Source: Quercus robur
Taxonomy: Eukaryota; Streptophyta; Magnoliopsida; Fagales; Fagaceae
Length of the DNA: 64,000 nucleotides
Direction of reading: 5' to 3'
Assembly (NCBI RefSeq): GCF_932294415.1
Contig: NC_065536.1
Coordinates: forward strand, 58,095,854-58,159,853
Below are positions 48,750 through 58,896 of this stretch, piece after piece (positions within the stretch are counted from its first letter, which is position 1; the number at the start of each line of letters is the position of its first letter). The notes under the pieces are model-generated. The model saw nothing but the letters and a program-made list of their open reading frames with translations. It was not told the DNA's origin and did not search any database. The translations under genes and the position numbers were made by a program.

Positions 48750-49236
48750 TGTTAGACTTATGGTTAAGTGATTAAATTCACCATTTCTTAACAGTTTAAA
48801 CTTTTGGAACAATCGGTAATTTAACATGGTATCAGAGCAGGAGATCCTGAACTTGATCCCTGGCTTTACTTTATCTTCCATTTAAAATGTTAAATTCCCA
48901 CTTGTTGGGTCCGCACTTATTAAGGGGAAGGTTAGGCCCACAAGTGGGGGAGAGTGTTAGACTTATAGTTAAGTGATTAAATTCACTATTTCTTAACAGT
49001 TTAAACTTTTGAGACAATCAGTAATTTAACATGGTATCAAAGCAGGAGATCCTGAACTCGATCCCTTGCTTTACTCTACCTCCTATTTAAAATGTTAAAT
49101 TCCCACTTGTTGGGTTCCCACTTATTAAAGGGAAGTTTAGGCCCACAAGTAAGGGGGAATGTTAGACTTATGGTTAAGTGATTAAGTTCACCATTTCTTA
49201 ATAGCTTAAACTTTTGGTACAATCGGTAATTTAACA
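48750..49236 (+). mobile_element. Tandem TRIM/SMART-type mini LTR element
   Basis: Three near-identical 77-bp terminal repeats (48750-48826, 48955-49031, 49160-49236), each beginning TGTTAGACTTA and ending TTTAACA, alternate with two 128-bp interiors. Each interior starts directly with a primer-binding site complementary to initiator tRNA-Met (tggtatcagagc or a close variant, at 48827 and 49032) and ends in a purine-rich tract (such as aagtgggggagag at 48942-48954). A single unit of 282 bp fits the TRIM/SMART class of miniature, non-coding LTR retrotransposons. The flanking 5-mers atatt and atatc nearly match, as for one old insertion. It has no coding capacity and is a fossil. Confidence 0.9.
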
Positions 49237-49619
49237 ATATCTTTCATGATTGCAAAATTTTTGTAAAATAAAAATCAATAGCTATATCATCAATTAAATG
49301 TCTAGATTTCAAGTTTTTGTAGTATAAATTATACATAAAAAAAAAAAAAAAAAAAAGCTTAATGATTGAATAGTGAATAATATCTTATTGGCATAAAATT
49401 TAACATACATATTAAGAACATATAGAGCATGTAATTCAACAATTATAATTTTGAATTATACATTTAAAGCTAAACTTTGTCCTAAAATTAATTTACCCAA
49501 AATAAGCTTTGTCAAAGAATTCTAAATACTCTTTGTCAGAACTATTCGAAAAGGTGATGTAAATGAAAATGAGATGGAGGAAAAGTTGATCGAGAAAAGG
49601 AAAAAAAATAAAAATCATT

Positions 49620-49664
<45 letters not shown>

Positions 49665-50189
49665 GGAAAAAAAATCATTAGTTGTATATACATGCACTGA
49701 GCAACGGGGAGAATATCATGATCCTTGTTTTAGCGCCCCTCTATGTAACATGAGAAATGGTAGAAAAAAATAGATAACCAAATTTTTTTATCTCTTGTTT
49801 AATTTTTATTTTTATTATTCTTTTTACACAATAATTTCACAACATTCTCATACTAGCCTATCACCTTACACATAGGTATATAAATTTTTTTAGCATCTGT
49901 GAACAGTAAGGTTGTATATAAACAACCCTACTGTTCATGGGTTACAAAAATAAAAATTAATATTTTAATGGAGTGATAGAGGAAGAGAGGAAAAGAGGGA
50001 AGAGAGAGAATTAATTTGTTTATATTATTTTAATAAGTTGTATGTAAAATAGAAACTGAGATGTTGGGTGAGTTATAAAATGGGATAGTAAAACAAATAA
50101 AATAGGTTTTAAAGATGTATGACACTTTTTTTGCATCTACGGATGCTAATTCTCTAATAGTGGTGAAATTTTTAGGCCAAAATAATATT
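49237..50189. other. Intergenic, no gene seen
   Basis: AT-rich with A and T tracts (about 49339-49358 and 49621-49661). No recognisable feature otherwise. Confidence 0.55.
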
Positions 50190-50951
50190 TGTAAGGACTC
50201 AATTTGTAACGACCCCAAAATGATATTGGGTTCGCGCGTTAGGGGCCCAAACAATATAATTTGTAGAGCGTGTGCTTGAAAGGCTAGGCCTTGGTCACCG
50301 GATGGTAGTTAATCAAGGTTTCCATAGCGATTTGCACAAGGATGAACCTGACGTGTTTAATAATAATCTATTCCGGTACGTCATGAGTGGCTCCGGTCTT
50401 TAGACCTCGTCCAAGGAGCTTCATGTCCTTATTATTCTCCCTTTTTTAGGACTCCATGGTCTAGAAGCCCCCTTTTTTGGTGCATAAGTCTTCACATTAT
50501 ATAGCCCTTCTTGGTTGATCCTGACCCTCCACCTGTTTATCAGGCAAGTACCTATTCAAATACCTGTCCCATTAGCCGCCTCCCCTTGCTTTTTGTTAGT
50601 TGCACTAACCGAAGCCACACTATTCAGGCGTCTTTTCTCCTTAATATGGCTAGGACGTTTGTGAGCGCCTTCAATGCGGAGGTGACGTATTTACCTTGAA
50701 CCACCCCCACTCCGTACCCCCATATAGGTCCCATTCTACTCGCCTCTTCTTTTGGGAGCATTTTGGAGGCAACCTTCGACGAGATGTTGCTCTTCCCTTT
50801 GAAGTCTTGGGATGCCGAGGATAGAGTCATCCTCGGCTGCGTCTCTAGACTATTTGGTCTTTCACCACTTATCCTCAGCAACTACTCTCCTTGGCACGGG
50901 TCCTAGGCTCTAGTGAAAAATGGGCCGGGTCATAAGTTCTCTAGCCCCACA
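50190..50951 (+). mobile_element. Solo LTR of the recurring family
   Basis: It begins TGTAAGGACTC and ends TAGCCCCACA (762 bp). The flanking 5-mers atatt (50185-50189) and gtatt (50952-50956) differ at one position, consistent with an old TSD. It shares 'aatttgtagagcgtg', 'aatgcggaggtgacg' and CCGAGG/CCTCGGC blocks with 18024-18829. No interior is adjacent. The open frames at 50511-50699 and 50624-50881 are chance frames within it. A fossil. Confidence 0.8.
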
Positions 50952-51662
50952 GTATTTTATTCACTAGAAAAAGTTTATAAATTTGGTTATAGCAACTTCC
51001 ATTTAAAAAAAAAAAAAAAAATTTAACATAACTTTGAATATCTAACTGTTAGATTACATGTCATTTATATTTTTAACATATATTTCAAATTTAATGCCAA
51101 TAGGATGTTATTTATTATTCGAACCATAAACTTATTTTTTATATAAATTTATATTGCAAAAACTTGAAATTTAAACATATTATTGATGAGATACCTATTA
51201 ATTAGTCAAAATTTACATTCAATAAAAAGATATTAAGTGAAATAGTACATTTTTTTTTTTTGAGAAATAATTACAACACGCTGCTAACCCCACAGTTTGA
51301 ACCCTTTCCCCCCTAGACTCTCAAACACTTTGTATATAGGGAGATGTCAATTCAGCTACAAGACTTTTAACAAGTTAAATAGTACACTTAAGTTATTGTT
51401 ACCAAATTTTGTCCTTTTAGAATTAAAATGTAGAACAGTAGAAGAGACATGGACTTCGGCCATTCGGCTCATACTTCAAAGACCATGCGAATCTATTTCC
51501 AATAGCACTTAAGTAAAATATATTTTCTAATTTTTTAATGTATTTTATCCCTTTTTTTTTCTTCCAAATCTGTAAAATATATATTCTTTTGAAGACATAT
51601 TTATGAATTTTTAATGTATTCTTTTGAACATCATGACTCATGAGGCAAACGATTATATTTTC

Positions 51663-51862
51663 AAGCCATTTTTTTTTTATTTTCTATTATTGGTTCTCTT
51701 ACATTTCATTATTCTTCTCTCTGTTGCGGATCTTTGAGTTGTTCCTTTCTATGATGTGGGTCTTAAGCCATTTTTTTCCTATAATTGGTTCTCTTACATT
51801 TCATTCTTCTTCTCTTTGTTGCAGATCTTCGGGTTGTTCCTTCCTATGATGTGGGTCTTTGA
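51663..51862. repeat. 95-bp two-copy tandem duplication
   Basis: A unit with aagccattttt, ttggttctcttacatttcatt, tgttgc(g/a)gatctt and tatgatgtgggtctt appears twice with a 95-bp period (ttggttc at 51690 and 51785). The copies are about 90 percent alike. Function unknown. Confidence 0.8.
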
Positions 51863-52192
51863 GATCTTCGGCAAATGCAAGAATTTGAATCATTTGATTA
51901 TGAATTATGAATTATAATTTTTTTAATTTCTATTTTTAATACAAATAATAATATTTATTTATTTTAGAGCTCTTTTATTTTTTTATTTTTAGATATATAG
52001 CAACTTTGATCATCTTTCTTTTAAAACCCTTAAAGCGAGGAGACACCTTTCTTTTTTCTTTTCATTTTTAAGTTCTTTAACAATGGATTCAAAAAATGAA
52101 AGTTGTTTTTGGATCAAAATTTGTTTATGTAATTCAAATCTGTGATGAGTTTGAGTTCAACTTATGTTCAAAAGAAAATTAAATTAACTGAT

Positions 52193-52490
52193 TTTGAACT
52201 TTTAAATTTTAATACTTCTATCAATAATATTCATTTACAACCTTACAAGTATTATTCATTACCATATGTTTATATTAATGTAAATATATTTCATCTCAAA
52301 CCAAATATATTGTTCCAATGTAATTTTGAACTTTTAATACTTGTATCAACAATATTCATTTACAAATCCTACAAATACTATTCATATTCATTTAACATAA
52401 GTATATTTTGTCTCAAACCAAATGTATTGTGCCAAGGTTTTCATATTACTCTCTTTTAATACTCGTATCAACAATATTCGTTTACAACGT
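52193..52490. repeat. Imperfect 130-bp tandem repeat, two and a part copies
   Basis: The phrases acttttaatac(t), atcaa(t/c)aatattcatttaca and tctcaaaccaaat(a/g)tattg recur in the same order, with a third partial copy near 52448-52490. It generates a 105-codon frame whose two halves resemble each other, but there is no recognised domain. Confidence 0.65.
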
Positions 52491-53384
52491 TTTAAATGAC
52501 TAAAGTGAGGTGTTTAACTTGTCTTATTTATAAGACATCTACAAAAACCCTAAAAAGATATCAGAAATTTGGAATTGATATTTCCAAGGGAGTAAAGGAC
52601 TTCAAATTTCCAATAACAATGAATTTTACAAAATGTCGTAATATCCACCAATACATCATCACATTAATTAGCCTTCGTTTTGTAAGTATCTAATACATGA
52701 TCATATTCATCCTCGACGTGGCCAATAATATACCAATGTGTCCATTAGAATTTACCAAAAAATAAAAAATAAAAAAAACTTTCCATCAAATTCCTTGTGA
52801 CCAAAGCCTCAATAATCAGATGCCGCATGTTTTCAGTTGAAAAAAAAAACAACAAGGAAAAAAAAAACCAGAATATAAGAAGCCTCACAAGACTACCACA
52901 AAGACAAATCTCAAGACCCATTAGAAATATAAGGGAGGAGCTCTAACCAAATAACCAAATTTTGCATGGAAGATAGACATTAAAAAGCAAGGAAAATAGA
53001 ATATAAGCCCTATGAGCTGATCTAAAAGAGCAAACAAAAAATTACTGAAAAAAAAAGAAAAAAGAAAAACGAAAAAAAAGAATCTAGGATGAACAAAAAA
53101 TAAGAGAGAGGCATAATTTTTTCAGGTCCAATTGAAGTGACCTAACTCAACATGATCAACCTGATCCTTTGTTTAAAAAGACTTATTTCTATAGAAATCA
53201 ACAATTGGGTGGATTTGCAATTAAATAAATGCAAAGGTGGGCCATCTAGAGAGATTCTTTTACAAATAAAAATTAGGCCCATAATATGCATCAACTTTAC
53301 ATCTATCCTTTGATTGGTAGGACTGTGTCACTTTCATCAATAAGTTCACATTTTTCTTCCACAATAATATTATCAACCGCATAT

Positions 53385-53578
53385 AGTTTAAAAACCTAGA
53401 TCGGTCAATAAATAAAAAAAGAAGCTGGTTTTCGGTTTAACCTGGTTCTTGACTGATTTTTATTTTTTCAATATTGACTGGTTTTTTGCCAGTTTTTTCA
53501 ATTTTAACCAGTCCAATTCTAGATCCAGTTTTTTATTCAACCTGTTGAACGAGCCAGTCAGGTCTAGCTTTTAAAACA
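53385..53578. mobile_element. MITE, AGTTTAAAAAC-type ends
   Basis: The left end agtttaaaaacctagatc and the reversed right end tgttttaaaagctagacc are inverted repeats of about 18 bp. The 5-mer catat flanks both sides (53380-53384 and 53579-53583). The interior is rich in GGTTTAACC/CCAGT phrases. 194 bp, non-coding. Confidence 0.65.
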
Positions 53579-53583
53579 CATAT

Positions 53584-54763
53584 TAGGCAAGGCATAGGTG
53601 ACAGGACCCTCACACAGATCCCTCTCCTAAAATGAAGTAAGATGAAAGCAAATCAAAACAAATATCTAGAAACAAAATTTATATAGAATCGCAAAGGAAT
53701 CTAAAGAATGATTCTTAACGAGAACCAACTGCATTCTAGTCTCTAATTCTACCTTTAGAATAAAGTAAAAATGGGTCTCGCAATTGGTAAAAGCTGAATT
53801 TTCAGACAAAGGCTCCAGTAGATATGTGTCTTTGTGAAAATATAGTAGTTTAGCATTTTAGATGTAAATTTTGTTTTAGGCACCATGGAATATGAATCAT
53901 TCTGGTGAAAGAATTATGAAAAGATTCACTTAGTAGTTTAGTATAAAATTGATGGGAACAAACACAATTGGTTGACAACTCTGCACCTTCTAGAAGGTTA
54001 ACAAAGGCACTTGCCATTAAAGAATCAACAAAGGTTTGCAAACTCGTTTTCAAGTGTCCAGCATTCCTAATTACCACTGAAGAAGTGTCCTAAAATCAAA
54101 GCTTAACTTCTGTTGTACGAAAGTTCTTTCCAAATAGCCAATGTTATCGGTTCTCAACATTTTCCTTTGCTTAGCTCATTCTCCATTCATATTTCAAGAA
54201 TTAGTTATATGATATATGGTTCATGAAAACTATAAAAAAAATTAATTTTCAAAACCAATAAAGTGTTTTGGGTTACTCTTTAAAAAAAAAAAACAAAAAC
54301 AAAAAAATACAAAAAAGTGTTTTGGGTTAGATAGTGAATGGGTTGTGGGATTGGGTTTTAAGACGTAAGATTTGGGCTTGAGTCTGGGATCCACGGGTTT
54401 GGAACTTTAATTGGGCTTCCTTTGAATAACCCATTTCATCCACTTTCCCTTCATCAATGATGACCAACTAGATAGACAGGGTGGTTTTATCACCAATCTT
54501 GTTTGACCAACAATACAACTAATGATGGATTCTGTCGCTAAGACTTTTTTCTAGTCTCCCTCTTCTCTTAGGCAGTAGAAGTTGTTTGTCCCTTCTTTGA
54601 AGGAGAGTTTGTTTTGTTTGTTTGTTTTTGTCTTCTCTTGAGTCACCAAGTGTGCCTCTCAAGTTTGTTGGTTGGTTTTTTTGCGGGTATAGGGAAACAC
54701 AGGAACTTTTTTGGTCTTTTCAACTCTCCTTCATAATTTGGAGTCCATCAACCTCTCTTACCT
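53584..54763. other. Intergenic; probable LINE leader at right
   Basis: No gene seen. The minus frame at 53850-54077 (75 codons) is not recognised. The last few hundred bases (about 54480-54763) may be the 5' leader of the LINE that starts at 54764, but no boundary could be fixed. Confidence 0.4.
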
Positions 54764-56346
54764 ATGGAAGATCTCACTAAGAATTGGAGCAATTTAACTC
54801 TTTATGAGAAGGAGGACACTGGTTTTACTCTTCCACGAGATAAGCAACTTAAGGAATACATCATTGTGGCCACATTCCTTATTTCACGTTACCTAGTCAT
54901 GGAAGTTGTGATCCGAACACTCAAGCATTTGTGGAGATTAAAGAATGGTTTCAAAATCAGAAACGTGGAAAGGATCATTGAAAACCAGCCATGGAGCATC
55001 AACAAACACCTTGCCCTCATACAAAAGTTTGATGAGTCTATGAAATTCCATGAGTTGGCGTTTGTTAGAGAAGAAAATAAGAGTCAGACATTGAGGCAGG
55101 CGGCGGAGACTGAAGGTGGTTCACTAGAAGTTGCCAATCCACTGAGTGCTGAGATGGAGAAGATGACAACTAGGGTTTGCATTGAAGAGGAAAAGGGTAT
55201 TAATGACGAACCGGTTACAAACAATGAGCAAATGGCTGAAGTAGACAAACAGAAGGAAACGGCTGCATTTAATTCCAATTCCAGCTCATGTTCGAGATTT
55301 ACTCTTCCCAAAAACTCGGGATTATCATTGAATGAGAATTATACTCTTCCACAAACGGCTGTGCCAGAATCGCCAATCAATAGCCAAGAATCTTCGCTGC
55401 CATTATCTCTCGCAATTAATGGGATTTTAAGCTATCCTAAGGGCATTGATACGGAGTTAAATGCGGGGAATGATGACAGCTCACCAATTATTGCTCCTAT
55501 TAACTCTAATTCCCAGCAATCCCAACGATAAGTGTTTAATATGGTCAATATTCCAGACAAGGAAAAAAGCGCAACAACAACAATGAAGGGTAATGAACCA
55601 GATCAGTCCAATTAGCCTCCACACCGTGCCATTTGGAAACCTCCTCCATGGCCGATCCTGAAGGTGAACTCTGATGATGCAATTTTTTAGGAACAAAACT
55701 CTGTGGATGTTGTTTTGGATATGGGAGGTGGATTAGTGTTGTTTTGGAGATCGACTATTGATGTAATTGTGGAGGGTTCGGGCACAAATTATATTGATAC
55801 AATGTTTCAAGAGGAAGATAGGGTAGGGATTAGAGTGATCATCCGAGAATGCCAAGAAAAAGGCTTGGCACACATGGTCGGAATCATCCCTCTCCCCCTA
55901 ACTGTCATAGAGCTTGAAACTTTGGCTATATCGAAGGCTTTACAATTTGATGCTGATCTGAGTTTGGAAGATGCCACCCCAGAAGGAGTTTTAGAGATTG
56001 CAATGAACGCTTTGAATGCAGATTCGCAGTCTTTGGAATCCTTTGGTTTACTTAGTCGTGATGTTGAATGTTTTGCAAGTTTATTTCATTGTATTAGGTT
56101 TTCACAAGTTTGTAGAGAAAGATTGTTGTATTCTCACAGTAAGAGAAACGACAATGAAGTTGCTCATAGTCTAGCTAAAAATGCATTATGCATACCAGAT
56201 TTTCAAATATGGATGGAAGATGTCTCATCTCATATTGGTTCGATTTTACAATTGGATTTAGTTGAATTTTATTAATAAAATTCATCAGTTTCTTTCTATA
56301 AAAATTTAAAAAAAAAAAAAAACAAAAAAAAAACAAAAAAAAAAAC
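54764..56346 (+). mobile_element. Rearranged non-autonomous LINE (DUF4283 and RNase H parts)
   Basis: Two large frames. The first (54764-55531, 255 codons) opens like plant LINE ORF1/DUF4283 proteins: MEDLTKNWSNLTLYEKE, TLKHLWRLKNGFKIRNV, then NQPWSINKHLALIQKFD and FHELAF. The usual stretch between IRNV and ERII is missing, as is a zinc knuckle, and a long Ser/Asn/Glu-rich tail follows. Just downstream, PHRAIWKPPPWPILKVNSD begins an RNase H-like domain. The second frame (55703-56275, 190 codons) carries GGGLVLFWRSTIDVIVEGS, which belongs to the N-terminal endonuclease part of LINE ORF2, and then returns to RNase H (GIRVIIRECQEKGLA, HSKRNDNEVAHSLAKNAL, FQIWMED). No reverse transcriptase is present. 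It ends in an A-rich tail (about 56306-56346). It is internally deleted and shuffled. Confidence 0.75.
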
Positions 56347-56681
56347 AGATTACAATAAACATTTTTTAGTGTACTTATTCGTCGCGTTGCTTTTGTGAAA
56401 GTAAGGGACAACAAAAGAAAAAGCTGTGGAAAACGGAGAAAGCCCAATTCTTTTGGGGTTTTAACGCCAACTTCCTTATATTCCTTCATTAAAAAATAAA
56501 AAACAGTGTGCACAAAGTTAAAATGTCCCACTCCTCCGGAAAACTTGCTCACGACAGATAAAAAATAAAAATAAATAAAAAATAAAAAAAAGAGAGAGAA
56601 AACTCGAAAAGCTAAAAAAATAAAAAATAAAAAGAAAACACAACCGGTTCTTGCTCCTTTGCTCATCTGTGTGTTGCAATA
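56347..56681. promoter_or_regulatory. Upstream region of the first TIR gene
   Basis: A-rich flank. Its last about 40 bases (tgctcctttgctcatctgtg and on to the ATG) match the sequence just before the second TIR gene (tgctcctctgtgtg...), so the leader was duplicated with the gene and supports both start codons. No TATA box was assigned. Confidence 0.55.
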
Positions 56682-57281
56682 ATGGCTCGTCCTTCTGCTC
56701 CATCCTTATCGGCCCTTGCTGCTTTGCTCTTGAGTTTAGGCTTCGCACTGGTCTTACCTCAATTAGTTCTATGTGTTGCAACCACGACTCATTCCGAGGG
56801 CCAAGAAAACTTTGATCCATCTTTATCAACCCCAACATTGACACATGAATATGAGGTCTTTGTTAGCTTTCGTGGGGCCGATATCCGCACAGGCTTTAAA
56901 AGCCATTTTTTTGCTGCTTTAAACCATAAAAGGATTGGTGCATATAGAGATGACATAGATCTCCCTAGAGGGGGAGAGATTGGACCTGAGTTGTTGAAGG
57001 CAATTGAGACTTCAAGGATTGCAGTTGTTGTGTTCACAAAAAATTATGCTACTTCGGATTGGTGCCTTGATGAGCTGGTGAAGATCATGGAATGCAAAAG
57101 GCTTTTAAATCAAATGGTGCTGCCTATATTCTATGGTGTGTCTCAGTCCGAGGTGCTAGAACAGAAGGGAGTTTTTGCAAAGGCGCTCTTAAAGGGCCCT
57201 AAAGACAAGGTTAACAATTGGAGAGCTGCATTGATGGAGGCCGCAAACTTGGCAGGCTTGCATTCAGAACAATATAGGTAA
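56682..57281 (+). CDS. TIR-domain protein, first of tandem pair
   Basis: A 199-codon frame. Residues about 8-34 form a hydrophobic N-terminal segment (signal peptide or membrane anchor), followed by a TIR domain from about 57: YEVFVSFRG (57-65), a KSHFFAAL alpha-A with the Ser-His pair (74-75), the BB loop with LPRGGEIGPELL (94-105), SRIAVVVFTKNYATSDWCLD and the catalytic-type Glu131 of WCLDEL. The usual P-I-F-Y-x-V-D-P motif reads PIFYGVSQSEV, so the DP is lost. Plant TIR domains hydrolyse NAD+ to make immune signalling nucleotides through EDS1; a role here is inference. The frame ends in a splice donor whose GTAA contains the stop (AG|GTAA at 57276-57281), so the gene is either a TIR-only protein or exon 1 (56682-57277) of a longer one. 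No NB-ARC or LRR exon is seen downstream. Confidence 0.8.
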   Translation: MARPSAPSLSALAALLLSLGFALVLPQLVLCVATTTHSEGQENFDPSLSTPTLTHEYEVFVSFRGADIRTGFKSHFFAALNHKRIGAYRDDIDLPRGGEIGPELLKAIETSRIAVVVFTKNYATSDWCLDELVKIMECKRLLNQMVLPIFYGVSQSEVLEQKGVFAKALLKGPKDKVNNWRAALMEAANLAGLHSEQYR

Positions 57282-58077
57282 ATATTATATTACATGTTTT
57301 TTTATTAAAAAAAACTTTTGTTTATATGTGTGTATATATATTAAATTGAATTTAAATTTAATGTAAACACAAATACTAAAAAATATGGTTTTACATATAA
57401 ACACAATTATAATAAATGTCTGATAATAGCTATTATAATTATAAGATTTTATATTACATACTAATTTTTGTATGATTTAATGTGCATAATACATAATAAT
57501 TAGGATTTATCATTTTCTGCTTTTTCAAGTCTAAAATGCAAAATTCACCATCTAAGTTTTATTGGACTTTATTTCGTGATTCTAAATTTTAAGTTTATTT
57601 AATTAGGCCTTTTTTTTGTTAATTTTTATTTATTTTTTTTATAAAAAAAATCTAGTAAATATTTTTCAATCATTAATAGAATTTTTTAATTTAAAATTTT
57701 GAAAAAAAAATTAAAAATTGGGATAATTAACCCCAACATCATTCCATATAACATTCCACAAGTGTATCTAATTTTAAAAAACAAGCGAAACTATGATTTA
57801 AATCAAGTTTTTTAACTTCAAAATCGTAAATTAAAGTCACAATTTTTCTTATTTTTGGAGGGTATATGTAGTATTAGCACATTAAGGAATGCACTAAACA
57901 TTCCCCCGTTCAAAAAATACAATTAAAATAATTATTCTTTTTTCTCATGTTGGTTTTTGTAAAAGTAAGAAACAACAAAAGAAAAAAAAAAGAAAAAGAA
58001 AAAAAAAAGATGGGGTGAGGGGAGGGGGGTGGGGGCGTTTTGGCGTGTTGCTCCTAAAGTCAAGTGGACACTAGTAT
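57282..58077. other. Spacer after the first TIR exon; no NB-ARC exon
   Basis: AT-rich DNA with no P-loop, kinase-2 or GLPL-type coding stretch in any frame. A G-rich block (about 58012-58034) lies just left of the hAT-like element. Confidence 0.6.
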
Positions 58078-58784
58078 TAGACGTGGCAAAACGGGCGGGT
58101 CGGGTCGGGTTCGGGTCGGGTCAATCGGGTTTGCGGGTTAAACGGGTCACGGGTCAAAACGGGTCATTTTTAAAACGGGTCAATCGGGTTGCGGGTCAAA
58201 CGGGTCGCGGGTTGAGTCGGGTCGTGAGTCGGGTCGAGTTGACCCGTATTTTTCAAACAATTTTTTTTTTTTTTTTTGGAAATAGATGCAATCTGTCAAT
58301 TGTTTATGAGTTCCTTAATTGTGATTAGATTCTTACTAGTGATATTGTTACCAATTACCACTAAACACTTGAATTGATACCCAAATTTGGTGCAACTCCT
58401 GTTCCAGCTTTCTAGAAACTAATCTTGGTATAATCTTTAATCTATTTAAAGTAGGAAGAGAAAATAAAGGTGGCAAGTAAAAAATAACAAACTATAATGG
58501 AGTACATAACATATTAAGTAAAAAAGAATAAGTAAATATTTTATAAAAATTACACCTCAATCTAAATCTACTCAACATTGGTAAACGTGGCAAAACGTGC
58601 GGGTCGGGTTCGGGTTCGGGTTCGGGTCGGGTTAATCGGGTCACGGGTCAATCGGGTCACGGGTCAAAACGGGTCACGGGTCAAAACGGGTCATTTTTAA
58701 ACGGGTCAATCGGGTTACGGGTCAAACGGGTTGCAGGTCAAACGGGTCGGGTCAAAACGGGTCTGACCCGTTTTGCCATGTCTA
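58078..58784. mobile_element. Non-autonomous hAT-like DNA transposon, 8-bp TSD
   Basis: The 707-bp element is bounded by a perfect 8-bp direct repeat ACTAGTAT (58070-58077 and 58785-58792). Its terminal inverted repeats are TAGACGTGGCAAAACGGG (left) and TAGACATGGCAAAACGGG (right, reversed), one mismatch in 18. Both subterminal regions are dense arrays of CGGGTCGGGT/AACGGGTCA. A third, internal, direct copy of the end motif (aacgtggcaaaacg) lies at about 58584. No transposase. It sits between the two TIR genes and so postdates or accompanied their separation. Confidence 0.92.
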
Positions 58785-58896
58785 ACTAGTATACTACCTA
58801 CAACGTTGAGCAGAAGACAGCGAAAAAGGAGGAGAGAGAAATCCCAAAGAAGCAATCTTTGCTTCTTTGCTCCTCTGTGTGTTTCAACTTTCAACC

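Larger units (their letters stand above)
50952..53384. other. Intergenic; tandem duplications, no gene
   Basis: AT-rich. The 95-bp duplication (51663-51862) and the 52193-52490 repeat are listed separately. From 52700 to 53380 there are A-rich runs and no gene. Confidence 0.55.

Noticed and set aside
48660-49260. Simple satellite repeat
   Set aside because: The two-part unit has primer-binding and purine-tract signals in the right places, so a tandem miniature LTR element explains it better.
50511-50881. Overlapping plus and minus frames
   Set aside because: Both lie within the solo LTR at 50190-50951, and related copies do not keep them open as far as can be seen.
56175-56844. Long minus frames over the LINE tail and TIR start
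   Set aside because: Phe-rich translation of the A-rich LINE tail and antisense of the TIR gene.
58029-58328. 99-codon plus frame rich in Arg/Gly/Val
   Set aside because: Made of CGGGT arrays of the hAT-like element at 58078-58784.
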